From the NCBI RefSeq assembly GCF_037042905.1, contig NC_087247.1, positions 65,371,420 to 65,435,419 on the forward strand: a stretch of DNA of 64,000 bases, read 5' to 3'. How positions within the stretch are numbered: position 1 is the stretch's first letter; every line of letters starts with the position of its first letter. Of the stretch, positions 21,571 through 33,171 are shown piece after piece. A program made the position numbers and the translations under genes. The notes beneath the pieces are model-generated. The model ran no database searches. It saw only the letters and a program-made list of their open reading frames with translations, and had not been told where the DNA came from. The DNA comes from Lytechinus pictus. Lineage: Eukaryota; Echinodermata; Echinoidea; Temnopleuroida; Toxopneustidae.

Positions 21571-23200
21571 GTAGGAAGGTGTAGAGAATAAAGGGAAATC
21601 CATCTGTGTTTACATGTCTCTCTTATGAATATATGGGAGGGGATTCAAGACTCCAATGATGAAGAAGTATGTGTCAATTTTTTTTAAAAAGACATCATCA
21701 TGGAGTCCTCAAGACTAACTTAGGCCAAACAGCATAAATATTATTTTCATATTATTTGGATGGCTCAGAAAATACCAGAAATAATCAAATATTCTAAGAG
21801 TTTGGGAAAATATTCCAAGAATCAGTGGTAATACGATCACTCACTATACAGTTAATCGATGATCATGTATATAAGAAAATCACAGGGCTCTCAGACTTGG
21901 GCATAAAAAGTCATGATTATAAGTTAAGCAAAGACAGTGAAATATACACAATTCGATCACCCTTTACCGGCACGAGCGAATCTTACGTACGCACGTTGCG
22001 TAGGAATATCACATTTCCGTGATTCTCTATTCAAATTGCACAGGATCTACATCGCCAGATAGTGATACAGCACTGGCCCAGGTGTTTTTCCATGCATTGG
22101 CAATAACAATTACAGCTGCTTTCCCGACTTAGAAATAATAGTATTTACTGGACTTAAATTAATCGAATTTCATACAAAACAATTGATAAATATCGCACAC
22201 TTCTTACGTCTGAATCCCGTCTTTGCCGTCTAAGAAGTTCTCGTAATTTTGGCAAACCACCACCCCTCTTTGCGGCTAGACCGCCAGCCATTGGGACGTC
22301 CATGATCTCCAGACTCCACCAGCGTTTTTTCTCCGGTATTTTTCCGTAGTACGGTACCGGTACCTTAAAAAGGATCCTCGATCGTCTGCTCTGGATGGAG
22401 CATGGAGGATGAGTTTCACCGCGGGATTTTCAATGATTTTTTTTTTCTTTAAACAGGCATGAACTCATCAGTGGCGGATTATTTTGAGAGTCATAATACA
22501 AGAAAAATAAGAATGACTAAAATTAAAAAAAAATTGATTTAGGTGGCGTACCGTATCTAGCTGGGGGGGGGGGGGGCAATTAAGGGGGCGCCCAGCGCAT
22601 CATCATATGGAAAACTAGCGGACAGAAGGTCCTCGCTGCACGCGCGCACCCTTAACCTTATAACACGCAGAATTCCTTTGCATCATACCCTTTTTTCACA
22701 AACAAATGTGTATCAAGGACAAGCATTGATTCAGTTAGAATTTCCGTCCCCCTGAAATGAATGTTAACAAGTTCTTCAATCAGATGACCATAATTCTATT
22801 TACATTCAATTGGTGAGAAATATGGCACTTTATTACATTAAAATCACTCAAAACTATTCCAAGTCAGGAATATGTATTGGGATAATGGGTTTGGGGGACA
22901 TATTTATAGTACCCGGGTGGATTATATCCCTCGTCACATCGGCGGGTGATGGTATTTTAGGAAATTGGCAAAGCCGATCTCCTAATATAAATATAAAAGT
23001 TAGATCCTACCTTAATTCTTGCTCTCCAGAGGATAGAATGTGGTCCAGCCGCTCAGAATCTCAGGTAAATTGCACAAATCCGTGAATAGAAATATATACA
23101 CTTCACAATTTCAAATACAGTAGATAAAGGGACAGATGTCACAAAATGTCTCGCGAAGTAATGAGCTCATTAAATATGCAGAGAATATAGACTTCGAATG
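21571..23200. other. Unassigned interval
   Basis: No gene recognised. A G-run at about 22,562-22,575 follows 'CCGTATCTAGCT' and is followed by 'GGGGGCGCCCAGCG', resembling the G-tract end of a transposon. Confidence 0.45.
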
Positions 23201-23220
23201 AGTGGAAGTGACGGTAAGGA

Positions 23221-24300
23221 ATACCCTTATAAAAATCGCCAATGGTATTTGAATGGTGGCGAATGGTAGTTGAATGGTGATCTGAATGGTAAATGGTACG
23301 CGAATGGTATTTAAGTGGTGTTTCAATGGTAAGTTCTTAATGGTAAGTGGTAGTTTATGGTAGTTGAATGGTGATCTGAATGGTAAATGGTACGCGAATG
23401 GTATTTAAGTGGTGTTTCAATGGTAAGTTCTTAATGGTAAGTGGTAGTTTATGGTAGTTGAATGGCGATCTGAATGGTAAATGGTACGCGAATGGTATTT
23501 AAGTGGTGTTTCAATGGTAAGTTCTTAATGGTAATTGGTAGTTTATTTAATTGTAAATGGTTTACCATATACCCAATGGTGTCTCAGTGGTATGTGTCTA
23601 ATGGTATGATTGGTATGATGAATGGTATACCATACCCAATGGTGTCTCAGTGGTATACAATGGTGTCTCAGTAGTATGTGCCTCTAATGGTATGATTGGT
23701 ATGATGAATGGTATACCATATACCCAATGGTGTCTCAGTGGTATTCAATGGTGTCTCAGTAGTATGTGCCTCTAATGGTATGATTTGTATGGTGAATGGT
23801 ATACCATATACCAATGGTGTCTCAGTGGTATACAATGGTGTCTCAGTAGTATGTGCCTCTAATGGTATGATTGGTATGATGAATGGTATACCATACCCAA
23901 TGGTGTCTCAGTGGTATACAATGGTGTCTCAGACTCTCAGTAGAATATGTGCCTCTAATGGTATGATTGGTATGATGAATGGTATACCATATACCAATGG
24001 TGTCTCAGTGGTATTCAATGGTGTCTCAGTAGTATGTGCCTCTATAATGATATGATTGGTATGGTGAATGGTATACCATATACCCAATGGTGTCTCAGTC
24101 GTATTCAATGGTGTCTCAGTAGTATGTGCCTCTATAATGATATGATTGGTGTGGTGAATGGTATACCATATACCCAATGGTGTCTCAGTGGTGTCCAATA
24201 GTCTCAGTGGTATATGTGTAATGGTATGATTTGTATCAATGGTATACCATATGCCCAATATGGTGTCTCAGTAGTATGTGCCTATATAGTGGTATAATTA
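23221..24300 (+). repeat. AATGGT-based minisatellite, array 1
   Basis: The left boundary ATACCCTTATAAAAATCGCC is followed by about 180 bp units rich in AATGGTA ('GCGAATGGTATTTAAGTGGT', three copies near 23,290-23,520). An array of roughly 65-120-bp units follows, built from 'AATGGTGTCTCAGTGGTAT', 'GTGCCTCTAATGGTATGATT' and the palindromic GAATGGTATACCAT. The left boundary matches the inverse of the right end of the 34.6-35.4 kb array, so both probably arose in the same TIR family. Reading frames here are repeat translations. Confidence 0.85.
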
Positions 24301-24399
24301 ATGGATTGTTGTTGGATAATTGTAACGCAATTGTTGCTTAGTGGTGTGTGCCTAATGAATGCTATTTATGTTAATGGTGAATGGTATGCCCAATTGCAT

Positions 24400-25680
24400 T
24401 ACCCAATAACATAATTCCGAAGATTTAAAGAAAAAAAAGATCAAAGATTAAAAATTAGAATTATTAAAATTTTTGAGTTGTGACTTTTATGCGAGCAGCT
24501 TCCCCAAATCAGGCCCATTCGCTCATGATGGCAAACATGGTCTGTTGCCTTCTTTTAAATTGTCTTTGTCTTTATTAAGTAAAAGGCCTATATGTGTTTA
24601 AATATTATTGAACCAGTGCTTAAAATACAATATTATTAATTTGTTATATTTTACAATTGTACATATTACCTTCTAAATTTATATATGATGCATTGAGTGC
24701 AAAAATAAAAGGAGTCAATGAAATCTTATTTGATAAAAAGGGTTTTTATTGTACCTTAATATCAACGGACAAATCATTTCACAGCCGCTCCCGAAAGGGA
24801 AGAATATAATCATCATTTACCGCAAAAATCTTGAAATTAAAACATGCAAGTTTTAAAGAGCATGAACAAGATGTGTATCGTACTAAATAGAAAATTGTAC
24901 ATTTCACCATCCTTTCTTTTCTCTTTTTGTTTCTTGGTATAATTTGAACGGCACACCACCTCTCCTATATCTGTACGGTATACAGTTTTTCTATGTAACG
25001 CCCCCCCCCCTTCTTGAAAGTTTTGTTCTATTTTTAAATTAATTTTCTTATTTAATTATGGCCACTTTTTATAAAGAGAGCTATGGGGTGTTGCAAGAAA
25101 ATATTTGCAGTCAATCCCAAAATTCGGTTGCAAATTTACAAGTGATAGACTAATTTCATCTAAAGTAAACCAATTTATAGATTTATTGATGGAAGAAACA
25201 ATAAATCAGTTGCAAGTTTGCAATGAAAAGTAAGACTTTCAATTGATTTTGGAGTTTGAAATTGACTTGCGTTCAATTGCAAGTTTCTTGCAATGTCCCA
25301 TAGGTCATTATTTTGCTTAAAATGAATTCACTGTTGGTTGTCTTCCTCCCCCAACCCCTATTGAAATTTCCATCGGCAAACCCTGATTTTGGTCTGCAAC
25401 GACCAAAGCCCCCTCCCGGCCAATTTATATATCGCTACTAATGCTTTTGATCATAAACCGTTCCTCATTTTTTTTCTTTACAAATTGTGTTTTAATTATT
25501 TTTTCTCACTCATGGATGGTGTTTATAAAGAGGAGAGCTATTCTAGGCCGGTCATTACATGCTTAATTGAAATGATTTGTCTGTTATTGTCTTGCCCCCC
25601 CCCCAGTATCAAAATTCCCTGCCGCCAGGCTAGTACAATATGTAACAGAAAAAAATCTAATGAACGAAATTCTCAATTGC
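24400..25680. other. Unassigned AT-rich interval
   Basis: No gene recognised. A diverged inverted or duplicated 'GCAAGTTTGCAA' motif recurs near 25,130-25,290. Confidence 0.45.
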
Positions 25681-25689
25681 AATCAAAAC

Positions 25690-25915
25690 AAAAGCGAAAT
25701 TAAACAAAGAGAGAAAAGGAAAAAAGAAATAAGTAAAAAATATACATATCGAAAAACAGAAAAATAAATTTAAAAAAAGAAAAGAAAAAGACTAAGACAA
25801 AGAAAAGAAGAAAGACTGAACAGAAAAAAAAAGAAGGAAAAAGAAAAAAAAGACAATGGAAAGAAAAAAAAGAAAGACATGGAATTATAATAGAACAGAA
25901 AAAAATTGAGCAAAA
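25690..25915 (+). repeat. Homopurine (A/G-rich) tract
   Basis: About 225 bases almost free of pyrimidines, dominated by AAAGAAA, GAAGAAAG and AGAAAAAAAAG words. Low-complexity sequence of this kind can form triplex structures under supercoiling. No coding frame. Confidence 0.7.
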
Positions 25916-25989
25916 TTATTTATTTCATAGATCCTTTCAAAGGATAAGCAGTGGCAAAAATTGACTGCATGGTTAATTGCCAACCCAGA

Positions 25990-26135
25990 ACCAATCAAGA
26001 AAAAGACACCCCTGATTTGGTCTTACATGCAATTCACTCCTCCCCCATATCGGGATGTATCTTGGCTAAGAAGCCCCCTCCCCCTGATTTGGTCTTGATT
26101 TACCCCCCCCCCCCCCCATATCGGGATGTGTTGGC
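25990..26135 (+). repeat. Short tandem duplication with C-runs
   Basis: 'CCCTGATTTGGTCTT..CCCCCATATCGGGATGT..TTGGCT' occurs twice, near 26,010-26,070 and 26,080-26,135, separated by C-rich DNA. It is a local duplication of about 65-70 bp. Confidence 0.7.
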
Positions 26136-26139
26136 TGCG

Positions 26140-27340
26140 CTGCTAGCTAGCTCGCTCTATGTATGTAAGTGTTGTTCATGCACGCGCGAGCGCACGTACG
26201 CATGTAACCGCCAATTGCAATATTTGAAAAAAGAACCCGATCAACCACTGTTTTGCTGTTCAGAAGTCCGTCTATAATTCATCATAAACTAAAGGAACAC
26301 AGGTCAGATTCGGACAACGACTTCAAATTCATTCGCAGAATACGCTAAACAGTAAGTTAGATAACAATTTTCTTTGATATTGTTTTCGTAGTTAGTGGCT
26401 CGGCCTGATTTTCTAGAATGTTACTGTTAGATGTCATTGTACTGCCACGGGGTTTCACTACCACCGTACCGCCACTGCCCCGTTGGCGCGGGCCGGGACA
26501 CGCCTGTCTCTGGCGAAATGGATTATGGGGTGCGTTAATATGCTTTGTATAGGCTTAGGTGAGCTGAGCCGAGCATTGTCATTGAGTAGTAATTCGCTCG
26601 TATGGCCTGATATCTATTTTCAATGTTTTACAAAACCATCTCTGAATACCGGTATGAATTTATCATTTTATGAATGAATGACTTGTTAAATTAATGCTGT
26701 ACAGTGCAGTACTGTCATGGCATTGACTGTCAAAGTGTCAATTAGGCCATTGGTTACTGCACAACATTGACATTGTTTCACTGAAATGGAAACCTTGCCG
26801 AAAAATATTGCTCTGGAATGAGGCCTATAATTTGTTGTTGTTGGTAGATAATGTTGGTAAATTAAGATGACATGCATGGTAGTATTCAGGTGAAACATGG
26901 TAAGGTGTCCTAAATTTTAAAACATAAAGTAAAGCCTTAAAGGCTACGCAGGCCCTAAAAAGCTATGCACCACTTATTGCGCATGCAATTTCAATGGTAA
27001 AATGTGCACTTTGTGTGCGGAACTGTGACTGGAGAGAGTGACAAACGATTCCTATTCAATTTTTCTAGAGAGACTGCAATAATTATTCAGAGAAAACCTA
27101 CAACTGTTTGGAATTAACATATTTTAGAAATTGAGGCAGAGAAATATTCCATGATAAATCAAGAAGTGTTCTGAAAACATGGCGGGATTTTGGTATTAGT
27201 GAGTTATGTGATGTTTTCTTCTTGGTTAGGCCTCAGGTTTTTTAGAATATTTATTTTGTATATGAATACGATATAATTTGTTCAAATATAAAAATTGGCA
27301 TAGTTTTTGACGTTTGTAAACAAAATTCGTAGTTTACATA
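26140..27340. other. Unassigned interval, locally GC-richer
   Basis: CpG-containing sequence near 26,130-26,215 and 26,440-26,530 stands out from the AT-rich background. A strong donor-like CA|GTAAGT lies at 26,350-26,357. No coding exon is recognised; a promoter with a 5' UTR exon is possible but unsupported by homology. Confidence 0.3.
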
Positions 27341-27349
27341 TTATGGTTG

Positions 27350-27969
27350 GAACTACCCCTTATCGACCACCTAATCTTCTAAGCATCGTATCTGCGAAAA
27401 TATTCATCAATTTTACCCAGTTTTCGTCTCATTTGTGCAGAAAATTGAGCAGATCAGATCCCCATGTTTCGCTCGGCGACTCCGATTCAATCCGCGTATA
27501 TATCGACGAACAACGAATACGACGATTTTACATTTGGTCATTTACACCCGTCTTTTGAAACCGACCACCCGCGGCACATTAAGTTTACGGCGGATTCTTG
27601 TCGCGGTGGCAAAATATTTTGACTCTTCCAAATCAGTTCTATGATGTCAACATGCTAAATGATCGTCTCACTACTTCCACTGCGAGCTCCGGCACATGAT
27701 TCCACGATTGACGACGGATATTTGTTCTAGAGCCGTTTCCCACCGGATTTCTTGGTTTTTCAGCGGGGTTTGGGTCTGGTCAATACAATTTTGATTAATT
27801 CTACTGAATTTTTACTTTTTGTTGCTTCTTTTTTTCTCGTAAAATCGATTCTTACCGTTTCTATGGACACTGCGCCTACTCTCCCGCGCGTATCCTTTGT
27901 AATACGCAATAATTTTAACGCGCGCAAGGTGGTCGGTTTCAAAAGAGGTGGTCGATATGTGGTAGACTC
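27350..27969. mobile_element. Double inverted-repeat element
   Basis: The outer ends share 'CTACC.C.TATCGACCACCT' in inverted orientation (about 27,350 and 27,969). A perfect 19-bp inner inverted repeat, TCTTTTGAAACCGACCACC, lies at 27551-27569 and 27928-27946. The GACCACC core thus occurs four times. No protein is recognised; the frames at 27307-27644 are unlike any family I know. No target duplication identified. Confidence 0.6.
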
Positions 27970-28059
27970 ACCATATATGTAAATGTATCCCCCCCAAAAA
28001 GGGCCTATACTAATCTGAACTCAGCCATGCCAGCTGACTAAAATCACAATTTCTGAATT

Positions 28060-29270
28060 TTTTCCTTGGGATTTTTCCGTGGGATTGGGCGCTAATTTCG
28101 CACCGACCAACTTCGAGCAAAATTCACCACCAAATGTTGTTCTCAAATGTCATATCAAGTCTGAATTGCATTTGAATGTCCGTATGCCCACCGCTTTTCC
28201 GAATATCGGGAACAGCTGTATATCGGCTTCGATCTTTACGTCATTGTTTGAATCCTCATGCGTTGCTTTGCCGTAATTTTGATATGGACTGAAGTTCGTA
28301 ACCAAATCATGCAAACTGCCGCAGGCAAATCTTTTGGTCGCTAACTTCAGTCCTTATAAATAATGGCAAAGCCAAGCAAAGTGATGTCTGACTGAGAATT
28401 TGAACGATAACGTAATGTTTAATGTTGGGGCCCGCAAAGATAACCTGGCTTGAGCCCGTACCGGAAGGTTTAGCAAAAAAAATTCTGGGTCCTGGATCGG
28501 CCCGGAACTCGGAGCCACCGCTCAACACCGCTGCTGCAGCCCTAAGAAAAACCTGGCCCCGCTAATCCCTAATGCACTTTCGGACCCTGCGATGTTAGCG
28601 AACTAATTTAACCTAAATATTTGTCCGAATCAATTCACTGAGCATCAGGAACATCTTTATTCCGGCTTCCACCATGATTTCATCAATTGAGTTATCAGAT
28701 TTAGGGTCTCACTCCACCGTATATTTATTTGGATATTTGCTAAAGTTAGCGATTACAACGCGCAAACACGAAGTCAACAGTGTTGCTGCCCTCTGCGTTC
28801 GTTTGGCAAAATCTGACTAAGAATTTTAACTAAGACGTCGAGATCAAAGCTAAAATAATGCTGTTTCCACTGCTCAAAGTGGCTGAAATTCATGTAAAGG
28901 ATAAATTAAGTTAGATTATTCGAGAAAATAGATGAGCTTGGTTCATGAATAGTGGTAAATGGTCACATTATCTTGGTATTTATTTGGTATTTTTCGGAGA
29001 CATAACAGCTTCTGATCTTCGCTGTTTTGGCTCTCAACCCGGCCCGGCTTGGCCTGGGGAAAATCCCCCCAACTCACTGGTCTCTGAATTCCACCCCGGC
29101 ATGGCTCCCACCATAACGATAACATCGGGAATGGAGCCAAAATACCGCCGTTCCCGATCGTGATGTTTGGAAAAATGGTGGGCATACTGTGACCTCAAAA
29201 TGTGTGTAGACAATTTCTGGTGGAAAATTTTGCTCGAAGTTGGCTGGTGTGAAACTGCATTAGTGCGGGA
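28060..29270. mobile_element. 1.2-kb element with long imperfect inverted ends
   Basis: 'TCGCACCGACCAACTTCGAG' near 28,097 is inverted near 29,232-29,253 ('CTCGAAGTTGGCTGGTGTGA'). 'GCCCACCGCTTTTCCGAATATCGGGAAC' near 28,187 pairs with 'CCCGATCGTGATGTTTGGAAAAATGGTGGGC' near 29,152-29,185. The arms run about 150 bp. The interior is non-coding and GC-richer than its surroundings. Confidence 0.65.
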
Positions 29271-29540
29271 GAATAATCTGAGATCCTTTCATAGGGCTAG
29301 GCATATCCATTTTTAAAGTTAATTATATTTTTTAAAATTAAGTTTGTCCTGTGATCACTTTTTATCTGTGTTTATTTATTTACTGATCAAAAACTTGCCC
29401 AAAATAATGTCTAGAATTCACCCACTGGCATATGATTGTCCAGGGACGGATCCTGGATTTCTCAAGGGGGGGGGGGCACATTTTCCCAGGAAACTTTAAC
29501 AAGCACAAAAAAAGAGATCTTTACTTGTGTATGAGACAAT

Positions 29541-29757
29541 TACCGTGTTTACACTTGATCGGCTTTTGGTTCAGAACCAAAAGCCGATGCAGAATCGGCT
29601 TTCTGTTTACACGTAGTAAAAAAGCAGATTCTGCATCGGCTCGCGGTTCTGAACCTACTACTTTGGTGGTGCAAATTGCTGATTCTGAACCGCGAGCCGA
29701 TGCAAGTTAATCGTGTTTTACACGCTATGAAAAAGCCGATTAAGTGTAAATACGGTA
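29541..29757. mobile_element. 217-bp TIR element nested in the hAT-like element
   Basis: TACCGTGTTTACACTTGATC at the left is inverted at the right ('AAGTGTAAATACGGTA'). Inside, GGTTCAGAACC and 'GCCGATGCAGAATCGGC' inverted segments recur, so the whole can fold back. TA at both ends suggests a TA target. Confidence 0.75.
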
Positions 29758-29953
29758 TATATTTCCGTTAGAAATATTTGCGGTAACTTTCAAAAGGAGG
29801 GACACACTTGTGTAAAGACGCCATATTTACATTAAACACATTGGCCCGAATTCACAAAGGTGGTTTTGAAAACCCACGGTTGAGTCCATGGTGTATGCAG
29901 ATTTCCTTTATAAATTACGCTTAATTTAGCACGTATCTGGCGCGTGTATAAAA

Positions 29954-30167
29954 AATGTCAAATTCTGATGCGCGCTTTTGTCGCAGTGCGCCAAATTGAC
30001 GCTTGTTACCATGGTTAGATACGCTATTTTATTCATGAGTCCACTGTTTGAAGAGTGGACTCATTAATTCAAAACAGTGGACTCGTGATTAAAATAGCGT
30101 GGATAACCACGGCAACAGGCGTCAATTTGGCGCACTGTGACAAAAGCGCGCATCAACATTGGACATT
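29954..30167. repeat. Inverted repeat, ~100-bp arms
   Basis: 'GATGCGCGCTTTTGTCGCAG', 'TGCGCCAAATTGACGC' and 'GAGTCCACTGTTT' on the left are mirrored on the right, with few differences, around a centre near 30,060. Confidence 0.85.
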
Positions 30168-30188
30168 AAACAAATATATCAAGCTTTG

Positions 30189-30318
30189 AGAAAGTATAGT
30201 GGAATTATTTATCCGAGGTTGGTCTGGCAATTACTATTTTCCCGAGGGGCGAAGCCCCGAGGGAAATATAGTAGTTTTGCCAGTCCAACCGAGGATCAAT
30301 AATTCCCACTATGCTTTC
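30189..30318. repeat. Inverted repeat centred on GGGGC-GAA-GCCCC
   Basis: Arms of about 62 bp ('AAAGTATAGTGGAATTATT..CCGAGGTTGG.CTGGCAA') meet at CGAGGGGCGAAGCCCCGAGG, centre 30,251-30,253. The GAA loop closed by G-C pairs is the same fold as in the GCGCGAAGCGC arrays at 35-50 kb. Confidence 0.85.
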
Positions 30319-30562
30319 AAATGAAACGCCTGGTATATTTGTTTTATATCCTACTTTTGGTAATTTACAACCAAAATCTATGTGTTGAGCTTGCAAAGTC
30401 CGCGGTTACTTGAGTTGAATTACCTACTTTTCTCCGAGCCACCGCGCTCAGCGGAACGCAGATTAGTGCCTGCGCCGACGCATCGCTGGACTTGCCCGGG
30501 AGAGAGAGCGCGCTAGCCGGTGCGCCCGAGAGTTTAGCTAGATATCCAGTTTTGCGAAATAA

Positions 30563-30610
30563 TGACGTCAGACCTCGATATATCCAAAAATATATCGAGG
30601 TCTGACGTCA
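30563..30610. repeat. Perfect 20-bp-arm palindrome with CRE ends
   Basis: TGACGTCAGACCTCGATATA is exactly inverted after an 8-base spacer. The outer TGACGTCA is itself the full cAMP-response-element palindrome, giving two CRE sites 40 bp apart. Confidence 0.9.
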
Positions 30611-31306
30611 CGCAACATCATAGTTGAAATATATCAGGTCACATGATGCTACTTGAACCAATCACTATACAGGATTTACTCTATGTAGGATATAAACTTT
30701 GATATACGCTGTAAATAAGCTTAATTTATACAGGAAATCTCCATAAAACATGGTCTCAACCGGGGTTTTCAAAACCACCTTTTTGAATTCGGGCCATTGA
30801 CTATTGCTCTCAAGGGGGGGGGGGGGGGGCACAGGTCAATTGTGCCTTACTGGATCCGTTACTGTGATTGTCAATACCAAGAAAAGACAATCATATTGAA
30901 TGTTATCAATTAATTGATTAGGCCTACCTTTTGAAAACTGCTGCTCTGGAAATATGACTTCAGATCATTCTTTTTCTATTAGATAATTTTCTCTTGCATA
31001 TCTACATGATTGCTGATCAAAACACGTTACGCAGCAGAGTAACTGTGTTATATTGATCTATATATTTCCAGCATGCACACACAGAAAATCTTTGGTGGGG
31101 GAATTTTATTTCTGTGACATCAATTTCAAACATATTTTCAAGTGAATTTGCTGCATATGTTTAAAAAAAATTATCATGATGCTGTATATGAGTGAATCAT
31201 TGCATTTTGGAGCTTAAAGAAAGTTTTACTATATTAGCATTATATGTTTGTTTTTATCTGCACATGCATATTTTCCAACACTCAAATTGATTTTATTTCA
31301 TTTAAG

Positions 31307-31423
31307 ATTGGACGACGGATACACTGGATGATAATGTAGATGGTCCAGGATTATCTGGGAAGGAAACTACAGGTGTTGAACACAGAAAACCGTTTACAAG
31401 AAAACAACTGGAGTTTGTGAAAG
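31307..31423 (+). CDS. Candidate internal exon of an unrecognised gene
   Basis: Between an acceptor (TTTTATTTCATTTAAG) and a donor (G|GTAATT) lies an open 117-base segment: two bases completing a codon, 38 codons, then one base. It reads WTTDTLDDNVDGPGLSGKET then TGVEHRKPFTRKQLEFVK, acidic first and basic later, with protein-like composition and codon use unlike its surroundings. I do not recognise the family. Its exit phase matches the candidate terminal exon at 51986. No upstream exon or start was found. Confidence 0.5.
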
Positions 31424-31495
31424 GTAATTGTGTAAGAATTCACTTCAGTGGAAAAAATTGCAAAGCTTCATTAAATAAAACAGATTGTACTCCTG

Positions 31496-31700
31496 CAGTG
31501 GCATAGCTGAAAAAAAAAATTGTGAGGAATGGTAAAAATACTGAAAAAGACCAAATGTCATCCCCATTTATAGGATTACACGTCCTTTCTAACACCCCCC
31601 CCCCCCCTGGAAAAAAAATCAATATGCTGGCGGGGGGGGGGGGTGAACACTTTGGCCCCAGGTATGCATGTGGTATGGTATTTGTCATCATTTGGGCAAC
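31496..31700. repeat. G/C-run-bearing transposon fragment
   Basis: 'CAGTGGCATAGCTG' resembles the CAGTGGCGTAGC terminus of widespread hAT-like MITEs. A C-run (about 31,587-31,598) and a G-run (about 31,632-31,642) follow. The right end is not identified. Confidence 0.4.
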
Positions 31701-31889
31701 CTCCCATTAATATAACGGGTTATTTTCTGCTAATCTATGGTTAAACATGAATTTCTTTATCATATTGTACAAAATGTTTTGTTGATATTTGTTAATTGGT
31801 ACTATTCAATTGAAGGGTAGTGTATTATCCAAATTTCTCGATATTTTAGAAAAATATATCAATTTCTTAAGAAAGCTTGCACGCACGAC

Positions 31890-32135
31890 AAGCATTGATG
31901 TTTTGAACCCGTAGCTGACATACTGTCCTTTGCATTGTTTTCATCCCATATTCCTTATTACAGCTGCAAGAAATTAATCTTGCCGGGTACGCATTCACTT
32001 CACCTTGGTCGAATGCAGCACAGTGGATAAATGTGTTGCTGAAGGAAAACACCATTGCTAGGATTCAAACCCACGACACTCTGTTGAAAGGTGAGAGTCA
32101 GAACCACTAGACCACGACGCACCCACAGTTAACAA
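31890..32135 (-). mobile_element. tRNA-derived SINE
   Basis: On the minus strand an A-box (TGGTCTAGTGGTTCTGACTC, near 32,115) and B-box (GGTTTGAATCC, near 32,070) are followed by 'AACACATTTATCCACTGTGC', 'AGGTGAAGTGAATGCGTACC' and 'CGGCAAGATTAATTTCTTG', a body I associate with echinoderm SINEs. The head resembles an Asp/Glu/Lys-type tRNA. A normal Pol III promoter could remain. Confidence 0.75.
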
Positions 32136-32139
32136 GCTG

Positions 32140-33170
32140 ATGTCATACCCCCACTTGTTCTTTTGTATTTTATAACAAGAAGTCATGTTTTTCACATTTT
32201 GACCTCCAAGAACTAAAAAGTGGAGTGAAGATTTATTTAATGTAAACACATGCATTGCTTGAAATCATTTTATGCTACGTGGGACATATCATACACACGT
32301 GTACGAAAATATGAAATTATTATGATTTCATTTTATAACATAAGCCTAACACATATTCCTGACAATCATGTGCACATTCCAGTAATTTTTCCCAAAATGT
32401 TGCTAAACCTTCAAATCAAAGACTTTGTTATCAGATTTTAACGAAATTGTCAACATTATGCTTTTCTGATTAATTCTCTTCCTACCTAAATCTCCCCTTT
32501 CCTCATGCTTTCTTTCTATGGACCCTTCATTCTCCTTATAACTATGTTATATGTAAAATGTAACCGGTCGTCCAACCCATTTGATTGAAGGGCTAGGTAC
32601 TCTAGACTGAAAGTTATGTGATTTAAATTCAAAGAGTACATCAGACAAAAAAAAACACTGAAAATTTCATCAAAATTGAATGAGGATTAACGAAATTATG
32701 ACGAATTCAAGTTGTTATTTTTTGGTAAAACTGTTCTCTGCAAGTCCTCATGAATATACAAGATCCCAATTTATATATTTTTTTGTATTATATGAATTCA
32801 AATTTTGTCCAAGCTAGGTTATAAAAAATTACGATTGACTACTGATATACTGTGTAAGACAAAAATTATATTATTTCTCACACATAGTTGAGTTATTCAT
32901 CTGATTCAACACAACAAAAATAGACAAAAAAGAAATAAGTGGGAATCTTGTATATTTGAACTATGGGAAATAGTTAAAAAATAGATGTGCTACTAAGAAT
33001 TATTTTCTAGATGATTTGCAAAATATTAAAAAAAGATGTCGCTATTTTTCTTTTCTTTTTTTCAATTTTCATGATATATTCTTTATTATTCTATTATTCT
33101 ATATATTCTATTTTTGATATAGATATTATTTATTTCTTTATGTATCTTTAATGTATTTATGATAAACTTT
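32140..33170. other. Unassigned AT-rich interval with MITE-like patches
   Basis: Near 32,600-32,760 'ACTGAAAATTTCATCAAAAT' and 'CAAGTCCTCATGAATATACA' resemble the interior of TTAA-type MITEs such as the one at 45,296, but no ends were found. Very AT-rich from 32,990 to 33,170. Confidence 0.4.
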
Positions 33171-33171
33171 T

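Larger units (their letters stand above)
29843..30795. mobile_element. 953-bp TIR element nested in the hAT-like element, with three internal palindromes
   Basis: GGCCCGAATTCACAAAGGTG at the left and the inverse of GGCCCGAATTCAAAAAGGTG at the right continue inverted for some 30 bp (GGTTTTGAAAACC). ATT flanks both sides (3-bp duplication). Three separate inverted repeats sit inside: 29954-30167, 30189-30318 and 30563-30610. No protein is encoded. Confidence 0.8.
29441..30864. mobile_element. 1.42-kb hAT-like element with perfect 8-bp duplication
   Basis: Ends CAGGGACGGATCCTGG and, inverted, CAGTAACGGATCCAGT are flanked by identical TGATTGTC (29433-29440 and 30865-30872). CAG-start termini with 8-bp duplications are hAT hallmarks. 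G-runs of 11 and 16 bases sit inside the two ends. The element carries at least two further elements (29541-29757 and 29843-30795), which account for much of its length, and has no transposase. Confidence 0.88.
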
